A DNA stretch of 44,391 bases, from NCBI RefSeq assembly GCF_019802045.1, contig NZ_JAHVHU010000025.1, forward strand, positions 1 through 44,391, read 5' to 3'. The notes under the pieces are model-generated. The model saw nothing but the letters and a program-made list of their open reading frames with translations. It made no database searches and was not told the origin of the DNA. Positions 31,709-41,244 of the stretch are shown one piece after another (position 1 is the first letter of the stretch; every line of letters starts with the position of its first letter). Source of the DNA: Membranihabitans marinus. GTDB taxonomy: Bacteria; Bacteroidota; Bacteroidia; Chitinophagales; Saprospiraceae. Both the position numbers and the translations under genes were made by a program.

Positions 31709-32596
31709 TTATTCAGAGTAAATCCCGCTTGATAAATACCGGTCTCCTAAATCGCAGACTATAAATACAATAGTGGCCGGGTTGGTTAAAGTGAGTGCCA
31801 GATCCCGTGCAATAGAAAATGCACCCCCGGAGCTCATTCCGGCAAAGATTCCATGATCTCTGGCGAGGGTTTTCATATGTTCGATGGCATTCCTTCTGCT
31901 GACTTCGCGCGTATAATCGACTCGGTCTGGTTCAAAAATCTTTGGAAGATACTCCGGCGACCATCTGCGAATCCCAGGAATGTTACTTCCTTCAGAAGGT
32001 TGTGCTCCAATAATTTTCACAGCCTTGTTTTTTTCTTTAAGGTAACGGGACACCCCCATAATCGTACCGGTGGTGCCCATGCTGCTTACAAAATGTGTGA
32101 CGTCCCCGCTGGTGGCCTCCCATATTTCGGGTCCGGTCGTTTGATAATGAATCTTATAGTTGTCGGGGTTGTTAAACTGATTCAAAATATAGTAACCCTC
32201 CTCCTCGGCCATTTCTTCAGCCAGCTTCCTACTGTATTCAATGGTTTTCTCAGCTGGCGTAAGTATGACTCGTCCACCATAAGCTTTCATGGTATCGATT
32301 CGTTCTTGGGTAGAGTTTTCGGGCATGACCAGCGTCATAGATAGTCCGAATTGACGAGCAATCATTGCTAGTGCTATACCCGTATTTCCTGAGGTAGCTT
32401 CTATGATTTTATCGCCTTCGTGAAGTGCTCCTCTTTCCATAGCTCCACGAATCATCCCCAATGCTGTGCGATCTTTTACACTTCCCCCTGGATTGGCTGA
32501 TTCCAGCTTTGCCAATAGATTAACCTCAGCAGGGATTTGATCGTCGTGGATTTGCACCAGAGGAGTCTGGCCTATCAGGTCCAATATATCTTGCAT
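31709..32596 (-). CDS. cysM: Cysteine synthase (CysM-like)
   Basis: A PLP enzyme joining O-acetylserine with sulfide (or thiosulfate) to form cysteine. 295 residues. Lys41 in NPGGSVKDRT binds PLP; TSGNTGIALAM contacts the substrate; SSMGTTGTIMGVSRYL is the phosphate loop. The C-terminal GDRYLSSGIY is typical of the CysM branch, the basis for that symbol over cysK. It lies 3 bp after cysE on the same strand, so the two genes of the pathway form an operon. Confidence 0.92.
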   Translation of the reverse strand: MQDILDLIGQTPLVQIHDDQIPAEVNLLAKLESANPGGSVKDRTALGMIRGAMERGALHEGDKIIEATSGNTGIALAMIARQFGLSMTLVMPENSTQERIDTMKAYGGRVILTPAEKTIEYSRKLAEEMAEEEGYYILNQFNNPDNYKIHYQTTGPEIWEATSGDVTHFVSSMGTTGTIMGVSRYLKEKNKAVKIIGAQPSEGSNIPGIRRWSPEYLPKIFEPDRVDYTREVSRRNAIEHMKTLARDHGIFAGMSSGGAFSIARDLALTLTNPATIVFIVCDLGDRYLSSGIYSE

Positions 32597-32599
32597 AGT

Positions 32600-33397
32600 T
32601 CAGATTTCTTTTAATTCGGAAATAGATGGTTGATAATAAATTTTTGAATTTGAAGGAACGCTCTTTGTAAGCCACACATTTCCTCCAATGACGCTGGATT
32701 GGCCTATGATGGTTCCACCACCCAAGATGGTTGCGCCGGAGTAAATGACCACATGATCTTCGATGGTAGGGTGCCGTTTTATAGAAGCCATTTCTTTATC
32801 TACACTGAGTGCCCCTAATGTAACCCCTTGATATATTTTGACATGATCCCCGATCTGGGTTGTTTCTCCAATGACCACGCCAGTTCCATGATCGATGCAA
32901 AAATGAAGACCGATTTTGGCATTGGGGTGAATATCAATTCCTGTTCTGCTGTGTGCCTCTTCCGTCAGAATTCGTGGGCAATATGGCACACCAAGGTGGT
33001 GCATCAGATGGGCAAACCGATAATAAGCAATTGCCAGAAAGCCGGGATAGGAGCGCTTTACTTCGTAAATATTCACAGCCGCCGGATCGCCAGAATAAAT
33101 AGCCTGTGCATCCAGTTCCAGTTTACGTTTTACTTCCGGGATTTGGTCAAAGAATTGATTAACCACGTGCACCGGTTTGTTTTTTAGGTCCAGTTTTTGA
33201 AAAAGATCAATATAATCCTGTTTGAGCTTGTTCCACTGGATTTTAAAACCCTGCAAACTATGAAATTTATCCAGTGTAAATTCCGGAAACAGCATTTCAA
33301 GATGTCGGTGAAATAACTGGCAAACATGATCAGTAGCTGGTAAAAACGGTGCTTTCTGATGTTCTTGATACAATGCTCTTAAAAATTCATCTTGCAT
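32600..33397 (-). CDS. cysE: Serine O-acetyltransferase
   Basis: 265 residues. Makes O-acetylserine from serine and acetyl-CoA. The C-terminal left-handed beta-helix shows hexapeptide repeats with IDIHPNAKIGLHFCIDHGTGVVIGETTQIG, GVTLGALS and ATILGGGTIIG; the catalytic His lies in the DHGTG segment. The N-terminal ~130 residues are helical, as in the longer CysE/EpsC forms. The C-terminal tail ends SELKEI and lacks the terminal Ile-dipeptide context of E. coli, though an Ile is last. Upstream gene of the cysE-cysM pair. Confidence 0.92.
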   Translation of the reverse strand: MQDEFLRALYQEHQKAPFLPATDHVCQLFHRHLEMLFPEFTLDKFHSLQGFKIQWNKLKQDYIDLFQKLDLKNKPVHVVNQFFDQIPEVKRKLELDAQAIYSGDPAAVNIYEVKRSYPGFLAIAYYRFAHLMHHLGVPYCPRILTEEAHSRTGIDIHPNAKIGLHFCIDHGTGVVIGETTQIGDHVKIYQGVTLGALSVDKEMASIKRHPTIEDHVVIYSGATILGGGTIIGQSSVIGGNVWLTKSVPSNSKIYYQPSISELKEI

Positions 33398-33511
33398 ATT
33401 GGGGGCGATTGTTGTAATTCAATGAGAAAGAATACAAAAATTACACCACATCAGCTAATTTGTTTAGGATTTGGTTTAAAAAAACCGTCGTGTAATCAAT
33501 TTACCTGTCAT

Positions 33512-33548
33512 AAAAAAAGGCATACCGCCCTAAGACGACATGCCTTTT
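33512..33548 (-). terminator. Terminator of the coiled-coil lipoprotein gene
   Basis: Read on the minus strand: AAAAGGCAT, 16-nt loop, ATGCCTTTT, followed by further T residues. It lies 29 bp beyond the stop at 33577. The plus strand also ends in TTTT, so some bidirectional function is possible. Confidence 0.75.
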
Positions 33549-33576
33549 GAAACCCTCGTTCATGCAAAGGGCCTGC

Positions 33577-33999
33577 TTAGAAGTTATCATCTATATCATC
33601 GAGCAGATCCCTGACATTATTTTTAAACTGTTCCCAGTTTTCTTCGGTGGCATCTCCGATTTCATCCAGACGTTCTGAGATATCATCTCGTTCATCTTCA
33701 AGTTCATCGAGCTGATCTTCCAGCTCATCCTCGGCATTGTTCCACTTTTCTTTGAGTTCATCATTGGCATTTTCCATATTGTTTGCCATCTGATCTCTTA
33801 AATTGTCAAGTTCCGTCTGAACCTCATCAATTTTGGCATTGATATTTGCTCTGGCATCATTTAGATCCGCTCTAAGGTCCATCCGCTCTTGTTCGAACTC
33901 TTCACTGGTGGTGTCTGCATCGTTGGCATTGTTGCAACTAAAGCTCAACGTGAATAACACTACGAACATACTGACTAACATTAATGCATTCTTTTTCAT
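33577..33999 (-). CDS. Acidic coiled-coil lipoprotein
   Basis: 140 residues. A signal sequence with lipobox (LSFSC, Cys22), then a highly charged Asp/Glu-rich helix from about 33 to the end, with heptad-like spacing (RADLNDARANINAKIDEV, EDELEDQLDELEDERDDI). Expected to be a lipid-anchored periplasmic rod, perhaps Lpp-like or stress related; no specific family is recognised. Own terminator downstream. Confidence 0.75.
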   Translation of the reverse strand: MKKNALMLVSMFVVLFTLSFSCNNANDADTTSEEFEQERMDLRADLNDARANINAKIDEVQTELDNLRDQMANNMENANDELKEKWNNAEDELEDQLDELEDERDDISERLDEIGDATEENWEQFKNNVRDLLDDIDDNF

Positions 34000-34182
34000 A
34001 ACTAAATTTAATTTTATTTATTCGGTTATCCGTTAATAAGAACATTAATATAGTTTATTGACTCTGAATAATGAAGTTGTTCGATTTAAATTATTGTTAA
34101 TGACTGGATAAGAGTAAAAAATGTTTCGTTTGAATTAAGAATTGCCTGGTTACGATGTAAAAACGCGTGTTTTGCTCCCCTT

Positions 34183-35184
34183 TTAGACTTTAAGTCGGGG
34201 ATCTGCTGTGATGTTGAAGGAAGAAAATTCCTGATGAAGGTATTTGAACCAAGCAGCCTGGGCAATCATAGCTGCGTTGTCAATACAATATTCGAGTTTG
34301 GGAATATATACATTCCATCCCAATTCTGCACCGACTTTGGATAATTGACTCCTAAGTGCGCTGTTTGCGCTTACTCCGCCGGCAATAGCTATTTCATTTA
34401 TAGAGGTATCCTGACTTGTCTGCTTGAGTTCTTTCAATAAGATGTGGACTATTGTAGATTGAAGACTGGCAGCCAGATCGTGAATATTGTTATCGATAAA
34501 ACCGGGGTCTTTTTTCATCTCTTTCTGGAGGAAGTATAAAAATGCTGTTTTCAACCCGCTAAAGCTAAAATGATATTTATCAACGGTCGGGTGAGGTAAT
34601 GGGAAAACGGCCTGACCTTTTTGGGCTAACCGATCTATGTGCGGACCAGCAGGGTAGGGCAATCCCATGATTTTCCCTGCTTTATCAAAAGCTTCTCCCG
34701 CAGCATCGTCCAACGTCTGACCAAGTACCTCCATTTTGTTGTAATCAAAAACCTTTACAATCTGGGTATGACCGCCGGACACGGTAAGACATAGAAATGG
34801 GAAATCAGGTACCGGATCATCGATGAAATGAGATAGAATATGCGCTTCCATGTGATTGACCTCAATGATGGGGATGTCCAGCGCTTGAGCCATAGATTTT
34901 GCAAATGAAACACCAACCAATAACGACCCCATAAGTCCGGGGCCTCTGGTAAAAGCGATGGCGTCGATATCTTTCTTTTCGATCCGGGCATTTTTTACAG
35001 CTTCCTCGACCACCCATCCAATTGATTCCATGTGCTTTCTGGAGGCCAGTTCTGGAACTACGCCGCCAAGATTTTGATGATCTATTTGACTGGATACAAC
35101 ATTTGATGCTATTTCTGCATCTATGATAATAGAAGCACCAGTGTCATCGCATGAAGATTCAATGGCCAGGAGTGTTTCAGACAT
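34183..35184 (-). CDS. tsaD: tRNA N6-threonylcarbamoyladenosine transferase subunit TsaD
   Basis: Works with TsaB/TsaE to place t6A at position 37 of ANN-decoding tRNAs. 333 residues from ATG 35184, where the family start MSETLLAIESSCDDTGASI lies; the frame is open 13 codons further but without support. The metal-binding His111 and His115 (NHMEAHILSH), TVSGGHTQIV, FSFSGLKTAF, AIAGGVSANSALR and CIDNAAMIA are all present. Unlike many Bacteroidota, where it neighbours tamB, it stands 25 kb away here. Confidence 0.94.
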   Translation of the reverse strand: MSETLLAIESSCDDTGASIIIDAEIASNVVSSQIDHQNLGGVVPELASRKHMESIGWVVEEAVKNARIEKKDIDAIAFTRGPGLMGSLLVGVSFAKSMAQALDIPIIEVNHMEAHILSHFIDDPVPDFPFLCLTVSGGHTQIVKVFDYNKMEVLGQTLDDAAGEAFDKAGKIMGLPYPAGPHIDRLAQKGQAVFPLPHPTVDKYHFSFSGLKTAFLYFLQKEMKKDPGFIDNNIHDLAASLQSTIVHILLKELKQTSQDTSINEIAIAGGVSANSALRSQLSKVGAELGWNVYIPKLEYCIDNAAMIAQAAWFKYLHQEFSSFNITADPRLKV

Positions 35185-35317
35185 ATGTAATGAATTTATA
35201 GCGTGTTGCAAAACGGATCTCAAGAAAATAAAATTACAATGGATCGAAACATTTTTAGATACTTTTAATAAAAATGTTATTATTGCATACGTATAAACCG
35301 TCTAAAAATTATCTGTA

Positions 35318-35908
35318 ATGAGAATTGTTATTAATCTACTTCTTTTTCTGGCCATATTGGCATTGGGTTACATGACTTATGCCAGTATTAAAGCACCCAT
35401 TAATTTCAAGCAGGAACTTGATAAGCGGGAACGCGCTGTCATTCAAAAGCTAAACAAAGTCCGGGATGCCCAATCGATCTACCGTGATGTTACTGGTGGT
35501 GAATTCGCCGGATCCTGGGATACATTAAAGACTGTGCTTGAAAATGAGAACCTCATGTTTATCAGTATAGTTGGGGATCCGGATGATCCCAATTTTGATC
35601 CCAAAAACCTAAGCCGCGATACCACATACAAACCCGCAATTGATACCATTCATGCGATGGGAATTAATCTGGATTCACTGGAGTATGTACCTTATTCCCA
35701 AGGCGCAAAGTTTGACATTGCTGCAGACACACTGACCTATCAGTCTACTCTAGTCAATGTGGTCGAAGTCGGAACGGATTATAAGGTTTTCATGGGTAAG
35801 TTCGGTGATCCCGCCTATGCGAAGTACGATAAAAGATACGATCCAAATAAGCGGATTCAGTTCGGTGATTTGACCAAACCTTCGACAGCAGGAAGTTGGG
35901 ATCGATAG
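35318..35908 (+). CDS. Membrane-anchored protein of unknown function
   Basis: 196 residues. One N-terminal TM helix (about 4-24), then a periplasmic domain with a helix (QELDKRERAVIQKLNKVRDAQ) preceding mixed alpha/beta sequence. The TM-helix-'R.AQ..Y' layout resembles type IV pilin/pseudopilin-like proteins (cf. 'IRDAQSIYRDVTGGEFAGSWD'), but there is no prepilin peptidase motif (Gly-Phe-Thr-Glu) at the N-terminus. It is followed after 1 bp by DUF3822, an arrangement I recall as common in Bacteroidota. Confidence 0.7.
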   Translation: MRIVINLLLFLAILALGYMTYASIKAPINFKQELDKRERAVIQKLNKVRDAQSIYRDVTGGEFAGSWDTLKTVLENENLMFISIVGDPDDPNFDPKNLSRDTTYKPAIDTIHAMGINLDSLEYVPYSQGAKFDIAADTLTYQSTLVNVVEVGTDYKVFMGKFGDPAYAKYDKRYDPNKRIQFGDLTKPSTAGSWDR

Positions 35909-35909
35909 T

Positions 35910-36632
35910 ATGCAGATGAACCAGTCTGAATTGGGCAGTGCAAAACTAACGCTGCTTATATACATGGACGGCTTGTGTAAAGTTCTTACTAAAGATCGGA
36001 CTGTACATTCCGTGGCTTCCCTTTCCTTTGGAAGTATAAGCAGTAATGAAAATGAGGTGCAGTCTACGTTGGATCAATTTTACAATCAAAATCAAATTGA
36101 TCAGTCCAGAGTTGAAAGCGTAGAGTTGATGTTCGTAAACTCTATTTTCCATAAAACGGGGCATGGCAAGCTGGAAACGTTTAAAAACAGATTGCCCGCA
36201 TTTCTGTTGTACCACAATGAATTTTTTGATGTACCTGTTGGTCATGATCACATCGCGCATCGACTCACTTTTCATATGTCGGAATGGCAAAGAAATCACG
36301 CTGAACCGGTATTGTGGTTTCATTTGCGTGAAAAAGTCTTATATGTTCTGTTTAGTACTGCAGAAGGGGATAGTTCAATTTCAGCCTTTGAAGTTCGAAA
36401 AACACTGGATGTACATTATTATATCTTGTTCAACGTCCAGACACTTCGTCCCGTCATTCCGGACCTTCGCCAAATTACGGTGAGTGGAGAACTTTTGAAC
36501 CTGGATAAAATGCACAATTTTTTCTCGGAAAATATAAATGACATGGAATTGATGACGTTCTGGCAATGGAAAGGATTGTTGGGACGACCACATCCTTTAT
36601 TCAATCAGTATCTCCCCGAGGTCAATATCTAA
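35910..36632 (+). CDS. DUF3822 family protein
   Basis: 240 residues without TM segments or signal peptide. The opening LTLLIYMDGLCKVLTKDRT, the central LWFHLREKVLYVLFS and the FNVQTLRPVIPDLRQITVSGE block, together with its position directly upstream of rsmD, fit DUF3822, an actin/ASKHA-like family of unknown role found next to rsmD and coaD in Bacteroidota. No coaD follows here. Starts at 35910 or at the second Met two codons later. It ends 4 bp before rsmD. Confidence 0.8.
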   Translation: MQMNQSELGSAKLTLLIYMDGLCKVLTKDRTVHSVASLSFGSISSNENEVQSTLDQFYNQNQIDQSRVESVELMFVNSIFHKTGHGKLETFKNRLPAFLLYHNEFFDVPVGHDHIAHRLTFHMSEWQRNHAEPVLWFHLREKVLYVLFSTAEGDSSISAFEVRKTLDVHYYILFNVQTLRPVIPDLRQITVSGELLNLDKMHNFFSENINDMELMTFWQWKGLLGRPHPLFNQYLPEVNI

Positions 36633-36636
36633 GATT

Positions 36637-37185
36637 ATGCGTATCATTAGTGGACGATTCAAAGGAAGACGATTTTCTCCGCCAGCTAAAAAATGGCCTA
36701 CCCGGCCGACGACGGACATGGCAAAAGAGGGATTGTACAATATGCTTCAGAATAAAATTAACTTCGAATCGGCTGTTTTTCTGGATTTGTTTGGGGGCAC
36801 TGGGAATCATTGCTATGAATTTATTTCAAGAGGATGCACCAATGCGACCTACGTTGATCGCCATGGGCCGGCAGTTGGTTATGTTCGATCAATGGCTGTC
36901 GAATTAGCAATTGACACATATTTGAAAATCTATCGGGATGATGTGTTCAGATTCATAAAAAAGTCCACGGAGACCTTCTCTGTTATTTTTGCCGGCCCTC
37001 CGTATCCGTTGCAGCGAATCCCGGAGATACCCGATTTAGTGCTTGCTGGGTCGTTACTCCGGGAGGATGGATTGTTTATTTTGGAACACAATAGTGAGCA
37101 TACTTTTTCTCATCATCCAAAGTGTACAGAAAGTCGCAATTATGGCGATACCTGGTTTTCGTTTTTTACTAAAAATTCCATTTAG
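36637..37185 (+). CDS. rsmD: RsmD-like 16S rRNA (guanine-966-N2)-methyltransferase, altered motif IV
   Basis: 182 residues. RsmD methylates a guanine in the 30S subunit head. The N-terminus MRIISGRFKGRRF and TRPTTDMAKEGLYNML are diagnostic, and DLFGGTGN is SAM-binding motif I. The catalytic motif IV, normally DPPY or NPPY, reads AGPPY here (GGC where GAC is expected; residues about 115-119). The motif I surroundings (GNHCYEF) also deviate. The gene is otherwise full length and in frame, so the protein is probably made, but its activity is doubtful. Third gene of the 35318 cluster. Confidence 0.85.
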   Translation: MRIISGRFKGRRFSPPAKKWPTRPTTDMAKEGLYNMLQNKINFESAVFLDLFGGTGNHCYEFISRGCTNATYVDRHGPAVGYVRSMAVELAIDTYLKIYRDDVFRFIKKSTETFSVIFAGPPYPLQRIPEIPDLVLAGSLLREDGLFILEHNSEHTFSHHPKCTESRNYGDTWFSFFTKNSI

Positions 37186-37426
37186 CCGACGGATTATCTT
37201 ACCTTTGGCTCGGTAAATAATCATATATATATATAGGACGTGAGATGAAGTCGTAGGTGGGTGGTGTGCAGTATTGAAGAAATGGTCAGACCGGGATATA
37301 AATATTCCAACTATTTGATGATGCAGATTTAGCTAACCTAAGATTAGTTGGAACTGGAACTGATAGTCAAATAAAGATAAAGTTTGACCTTTATGTTAAT
37401 AGAAATAGCAGAATGCGGATTGATTT

Positions 37427-39265
37427 ATGAAGATAAGACACTATTTAGAAGAAAGTATTCAGAAGGTTCTGTCCGAGGTTTTCTCTCTGGAGGTAGGAAT
37501 CGATGAACTTCAGATTAATGTAACCAGACCAGAATTTGCGGGTCACTATACTTTGGTTGTTTTTCCGTTGGCGGGTCGTATGAGAATGCCTCCACCGACG
37601 GCAGCGGAAAAAATCGGAGCGGCCCTGTTAGCAGACTATAGATTTACCGCTTATAATGTGGTAAAAGGTTTTCTTAACCTGACTATCGATTCAACGCTGT
37701 GGATGGAACTGCTGGAAGAGGTAAGGTACACTAAAGACTATGGGCAATTAAGTAGTCGGAAAGAAACTGTTATGGTAGAATTTTCGTCGCCCAATACGAA
37801 CAAACCCCTGCATCTGGGGCACGTACGTAATATATTACTGGGATGGTCCATGTATGAAATATTAAGGGCAGCCGGTTACCAGGTTCTCCGAACCCAGATC
37901 ATCAATGATCGGGGGATAGCCATATGTAAGTCTATGCTCGCCTGGGAAAAATGGGGAAACGGTAAGACACCCGAAAGTGCAAATATGAAAGGGGATCACC
38001 TCGTCGGTGAGTTCTATGTATTGTTCGAAACCGAATTCCGGAAAGAGTATATGAGTTGGCAGGAAACCAGGGAATCGCAGAGGATATTTGAAATTGATTC
38101 GGACAAAGGCGAGAGCGCGGAAGCATTTTTTGGACGATATAAAAACCAATATTTTAACAGCCATAGTACTTTGGGCGCAGAAGCTCGGCAAATGCTGCGT
38201 AAGTGGGAAGAAGATGATCCCTATGTGGTGGAATTGTGGCGAAGGATGAACCAATGGGTATACGACGGCTTTGAAAAGACGTATGAACGCCTGGGCGTTT
38301 CTTTTGACCATATTTATTATGAATCTGAGACCTATCTTTTGGGTAAATCCATTGTTGCGAAAGGCCTGGATCAAAATCTTTTTTATAAAAAAGACGATGG
38401 TTCTGTGTGGGTAGATTTAGAAGAGCAAAAAATGGATCATAAAATTCTTCAACGGAGTGATGGAACCTCTGTATACATTACCCAGGATCTTGGTACGGCC
38501 GAGCAACGCTATGAAGATCACGATGCAGATCGAATGGTTTACGTGGTGGCTGATGAACAAAACTATCATTTCGATGTGTTGTTTGCTATAAGCGAGTTGT
38601 TAAAAAGACCCTATGCAGGTGGTATGCACCATTTGTCCTATGGGATGGTCGAGCTGCCCCATGGTAAGATGAAGTCACGGGAGGGAACCGTTGTTGATGC
38701 AGATGATTTGATGGATGAGGTGATTTCTGAAGCCCGTGCAATTGCATTAGAAAAAGGTGAAGTTAACAGCCTGTCTAAGACCGAGCAGCAATCCATTGTA
38801 GAAAAAATAGGTATGGCCGCATTGAAATATCATATGGTACGGGTGCAACCTCAGCGGCGCATGGTATTTGATCCGGAAGAATCTGTGGATATGCAGGGTC
38901 AAACAGGACCTTATATCCAAAATGCCTATGTGCGAATTCAATCTATTCTTCGACGAAGTGCCTCTGAGGACCGGGTTGATTATTACAAGTATAGTCCGTC
39001 GAAACACGAAATGGACCTGCTGGTTCAGCTTTCAGAATATCCTGAGGAGATCGGCAAGGCTGCAGAAGCTTATGATCCGTCCATAATTGCTAACTTTGCA
39101 TACCGACTAGCAAAATTGTATCACAAATTTTATAATGAGCACCGAGTGCTTTCTGCCGAATCAGACGAAGCAAAAGAATTTCGACTTGGTTTGAGTCAAG
39201 GCGTGGCCAATGTGTTATCAAGTTCTATGAATTTACTAGGCATTCAAATGCCTGACAAAATGTAA
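37427..39265 (+). CDS. argS: Arginyl-tRNA synthetase
   Basis: A 612-residue class I synthetase. The N-terminal Add-1 domain (1-110) is followed by the HIGH motif HLGHVRN (about 129), preceded by EFSSPNTNKPL. GMVELPHGKMKSREGTVVDADDL contains the KMSKS-type loop (about 412-418), and the DALR helical anticodon-binding domain ends the protein. Length is normal. The 241-bp gap upstream has an (AT)n tract near 37220 and no clear promoter. glnS follows after 7 bp, so both are probably one transcript. Confidence 0.95.
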   Translation: MKIRHYLEESIQKVLSEVFSLEVGIDELQINVTRPEFAGHYTLVVFPLAGRMRMPPPTAAEKIGAALLADYRFTAYNVVKGFLNLTIDSTLWMELLEEVRYTKDYGQLSSRKETVMVEFSSPNTNKPLHLGHVRNILLGWSMYEILRAAGYQVLRTQIINDRGIAICKSMLAWEKWGNGKTPESANMKGDHLVGEFYVLFETEFRKEYMSWQETRESQRIFEIDSDKGESAEAFFGRYKNQYFNSHSTLGAEARQMLRKWEEDDPYVVELWRRMNQWVYDGFEKTYERLGVSFDHIYYESETYLLGKSIVAKGLDQNLFYKKDDGSVWVDLEEQKMDHKILQRSDGTSVYITQDLGTAEQRYEDHDADRMVYVVADEQNYHFDVLFAISELLKRPYAGGMHHLSYGMVELPHGKMKSREGTVVDADDLMDEVISEARAIALEKGEVNSLSKTEQQSIVEKIGMAALKYHMVRVQPQRRMVFDPEESVDMQGQTGPYIQNAYVRIQSILRRSASEDRVDYYKYSPSKHEMDLLVQLSEYPEEIGKAAEAYDPSIIANFAYRLAKLYHKFYNEHRVLSAESDEAKEFRLGLSQGVANVLSSSMNLLGIQMPDKM

Positions 39266-39272
39266 CATCTAT

Positions 39273-40946
39273 ATGTCAGAAAAGTCTAAAAATTTTATCG
39301 AACAAATTATTGAAGGGGATATTCAGAAAGGCAAACACGGCGGTGCAGTCCGGACGCGATTCCCTCCAGAACCAAACGGATACCTGCATATCGGTCATGC
39401 GAAAGCCATTTGTTTGAATTTCGGCGTAGCAAATGACTATAATGGAACAACCAATCTTCGCTTCGATGATACAAATCCTGCCACCGAAGAGGAACACTAT
39501 GTAGAAAGTATAAAAAAGGATATCCAATGGCTGGGGTACGATTGGGATGATCGGCTTTATTTTGCTTCCGATTATTTCCAGCAGTTGTATGATTATGGGA
39601 TGCAATTGGTCGAACAAGGGGATGCATATGTTGATGACTCTTCTTCGGAAGAAATTGCAGCACAGAAAGGAACCGTCACGACGCCCGGGATAAACAGCCC
39701 TTACCGGGAACGAACGATTGAAGAAAACCGGGACTTATTCCAGCGTATGAAGAACGGTGAATTTGAGGAAGGAAGCCGGGTACTTCGAGCCAGGATTGAT
39801 ATGGCCCATCCGAATATGAATATGCGGGATCCTTTGATTTATAGAATTAAAAATGTGCCGCATCATCAGTCCGGAGACACCTGGCATATTTATCCGATGT
39901 ATGATTTTGCGCATCCCGTATCAGATTCGATAGAGAACATTACACACTCTCTGTGTACGTTGGAATTTGAGAATCATCGACCCATTTATGATTGGTTTTT
40001 GGAAAAGTTGGGAACCTTTCCTTCCCGGCAGATCGAGTTTGCCCGACTCAATGTCAATTACACGATCACCAGTAAACGGAAATTACGCCGGTTGGTGGAA
40101 GAATGTTTTGTAGATGGATGGGATGATCCGAGGATGCCTACTTTGAGTGGAATGCGACGACGTGGATTTACGCCTGCATCCATACGTCAGTTTGCAGGTA
40201 AGGTAGGGGTAGCGAAAAGAGATAACGTAATTGATATTTCTCTGCTGGAGCACTGTCTCCGGGATGATCTGAATGCCAAGGCCAACCGAATGATGGCTAT
40301 TCTTCATCCGCTTAAGGTAGTCATCACCAATTATCCGGAAGACAAGGTAGAATGGATGGAGGCCGAGAATAATCCGGAAAACGAAGCAGCTGGAATTCGA
40401 AAGATGCCTTTTTCACGAGAGCTTTATATCGAACGGGAAGATTTTATGGAAGATCCTCCGAAGAAGTATTTTCGCATGACTCCCGGTAAGCATGTCCGTT
40501 TGAAACATGGATATATTTTATTCTGTGAGAAAGCCATCAAAGATGAAAACGGGGAGGTGGTTGAAGTGCATTGCACCTATGCACCCGATAGTAAAAGCGG
40601 TGAAGATACTTCAGGTATCAAAGTTAGGGGGACTTTGCATTATGTAGAAGCCACCCATGCACGCCAGGTAGAAGTTCGCTTGTACGACCGTCTGTTCAAT
40701 GTGCCGATTCCGGATGAAAACCCGGACGTGGATTACACCACTCACATCAACCCCGAATCCCGGAAAGTATTAACTGAGGTGATGGTCGAGCCTGAATTAG
40801 CAAATGCCCAACCAGGTGAGATATTCCAGTTTTTCCGTAAAGGATATTTTATATTGGATCCGGATTCAACAGACGAACATCTCATTTTTAACCAGGCTGT
40901 AGCTTTGCGTGACTCTTGGGCTAAAATGCAAAAAAAGAAGAAGTAA
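39273..40946 (+). CDS. glnS: Glutaminyl-tRNA synthetase
   Basis: 557 residues. RTRFPPEPNGYLHIGHAKAICLNFG (HIGH at about 39-42) and FDDTNPATE are the GluRS/GlnRS signatures. WDDPRMPTLSGMRRRGFTP and the anticodon-binding beta-barrels are of the GlnRS type. The KMSKS-type loop is TSKRKL. A direct GlnRS removes the need for the GatCAB amidotransferase route on tRNA-Gln; GlnRS in bacteria is regarded as an ancient acquisition from eukaryotes. It lies directly behind argS. Confidence 0.95.
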   Translation: MSEKSKNFIEQIIEGDIQKGKHGGAVRTRFPPEPNGYLHIGHAKAICLNFGVANDYNGTTNLRFDDTNPATEEEHYVESIKKDIQWLGYDWDDRLYFASDYFQQLYDYGMQLVEQGDAYVDDSSSEEIAAQKGTVTTPGINSPYRERTIEENRDLFQRMKNGEFEEGSRVLRARIDMAHPNMNMRDPLIYRIKNVPHHQSGDTWHIYPMYDFAHPVSDSIENITHSLCTLEFENHRPIYDWFLEKLGTFPSRQIEFARLNVNYTITSKRKLRRLVEECFVDGWDDPRMPTLSGMRRRGFTPASIRQFAGKVGVAKRDNVIDISLLEHCLRDDLNAKANRMMAILHPLKVVITNYPEDKVEWMEAENNPENEAAGIRKMPFSRELYIEREDFMEDPPKKYFRMTPGKHVRLKHGYILFCEKAIKDENGEVVEVHCTYAPDSKSGEDTSGIKVRGTLHYVEATHARQVEVRLYDRLFNVPIPDENPDVDYTTHINPESRKVLTEVMVEPELANAQPGEIFQFFRKGYFILDPDSTDEHLIFNQAVALRDSWAKMQKKKK

Positions 40947-40997
40947 TAAGCCCGAGTTTCTTTATTAAGCTCATATCGAAAAATCTAAATGAAGCCC

Positions 40998-41033
40998 GCA
41001 ACCCCGGTCCTTCTTTGGTTGGATCTGGGTTGC
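40998..41033 (+). terminator. Hairpin after glnS, probable terminator
   Basis: GCAACCC (40998-41004) pairs with GGGTTGC (41027-41033), with a partly paired inner stem (GGTCC/GGATC). The bases after it, ATTATTTGGATTT, are only moderately T-rich, so terminator strength is uncertain. Confidence 0.5.
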
Positions 41034-41190
41034 ATTATTTGGATTTATGACAAAGGTGGTATGGCGGTGACGCAATTTTCCGGGGTACTGATTTCATGTT
41101 AAAACACTCCCTCGGAAGGCCATGATTACTTTGTATAAAACCAACATTTAATACAAATTATCCTTCCGTCTATGAGCTTGCAATTTACTC

Positions 41191-41225
41191 TTTTCAATTT
41201 TCAATTTTACCCTTTCAATTTTCAA
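41191..41225. repeat. TTTTCAA-type short repeats
   Basis: TTTTCAATTTTCAATTTT and, after a 4-bp break, TTTCAATTTTCAAG. The tract runs through the -33 region of the pyrR promoter. Confidence 0.75.
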
Positions 41226-41244
41226 GTGAATTAGTATATCTTTG
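41213..41244 (+). promoter_or_regulatory. pyrR-pyrB promoter, apparently leaderless
   Basis: The -7 box TATCTTTG (41237-41244) is an exact consensus match; TTTC (41213-41216) 20 bp upstream is a one-mismatch -33 box. The ATG at 41252 is only 7 bp past the -7 box, so the mRNA should begin at or next to the start codon. Confidence 0.7.

Noticed and set aside
37300-37430. Short plus frame ending in TGA overlapping the argS ATG
   Set aside because: It reads about 40 residues after a stop, with no start codon and no similarity I recognise; the ATGA overlap is probably chance.
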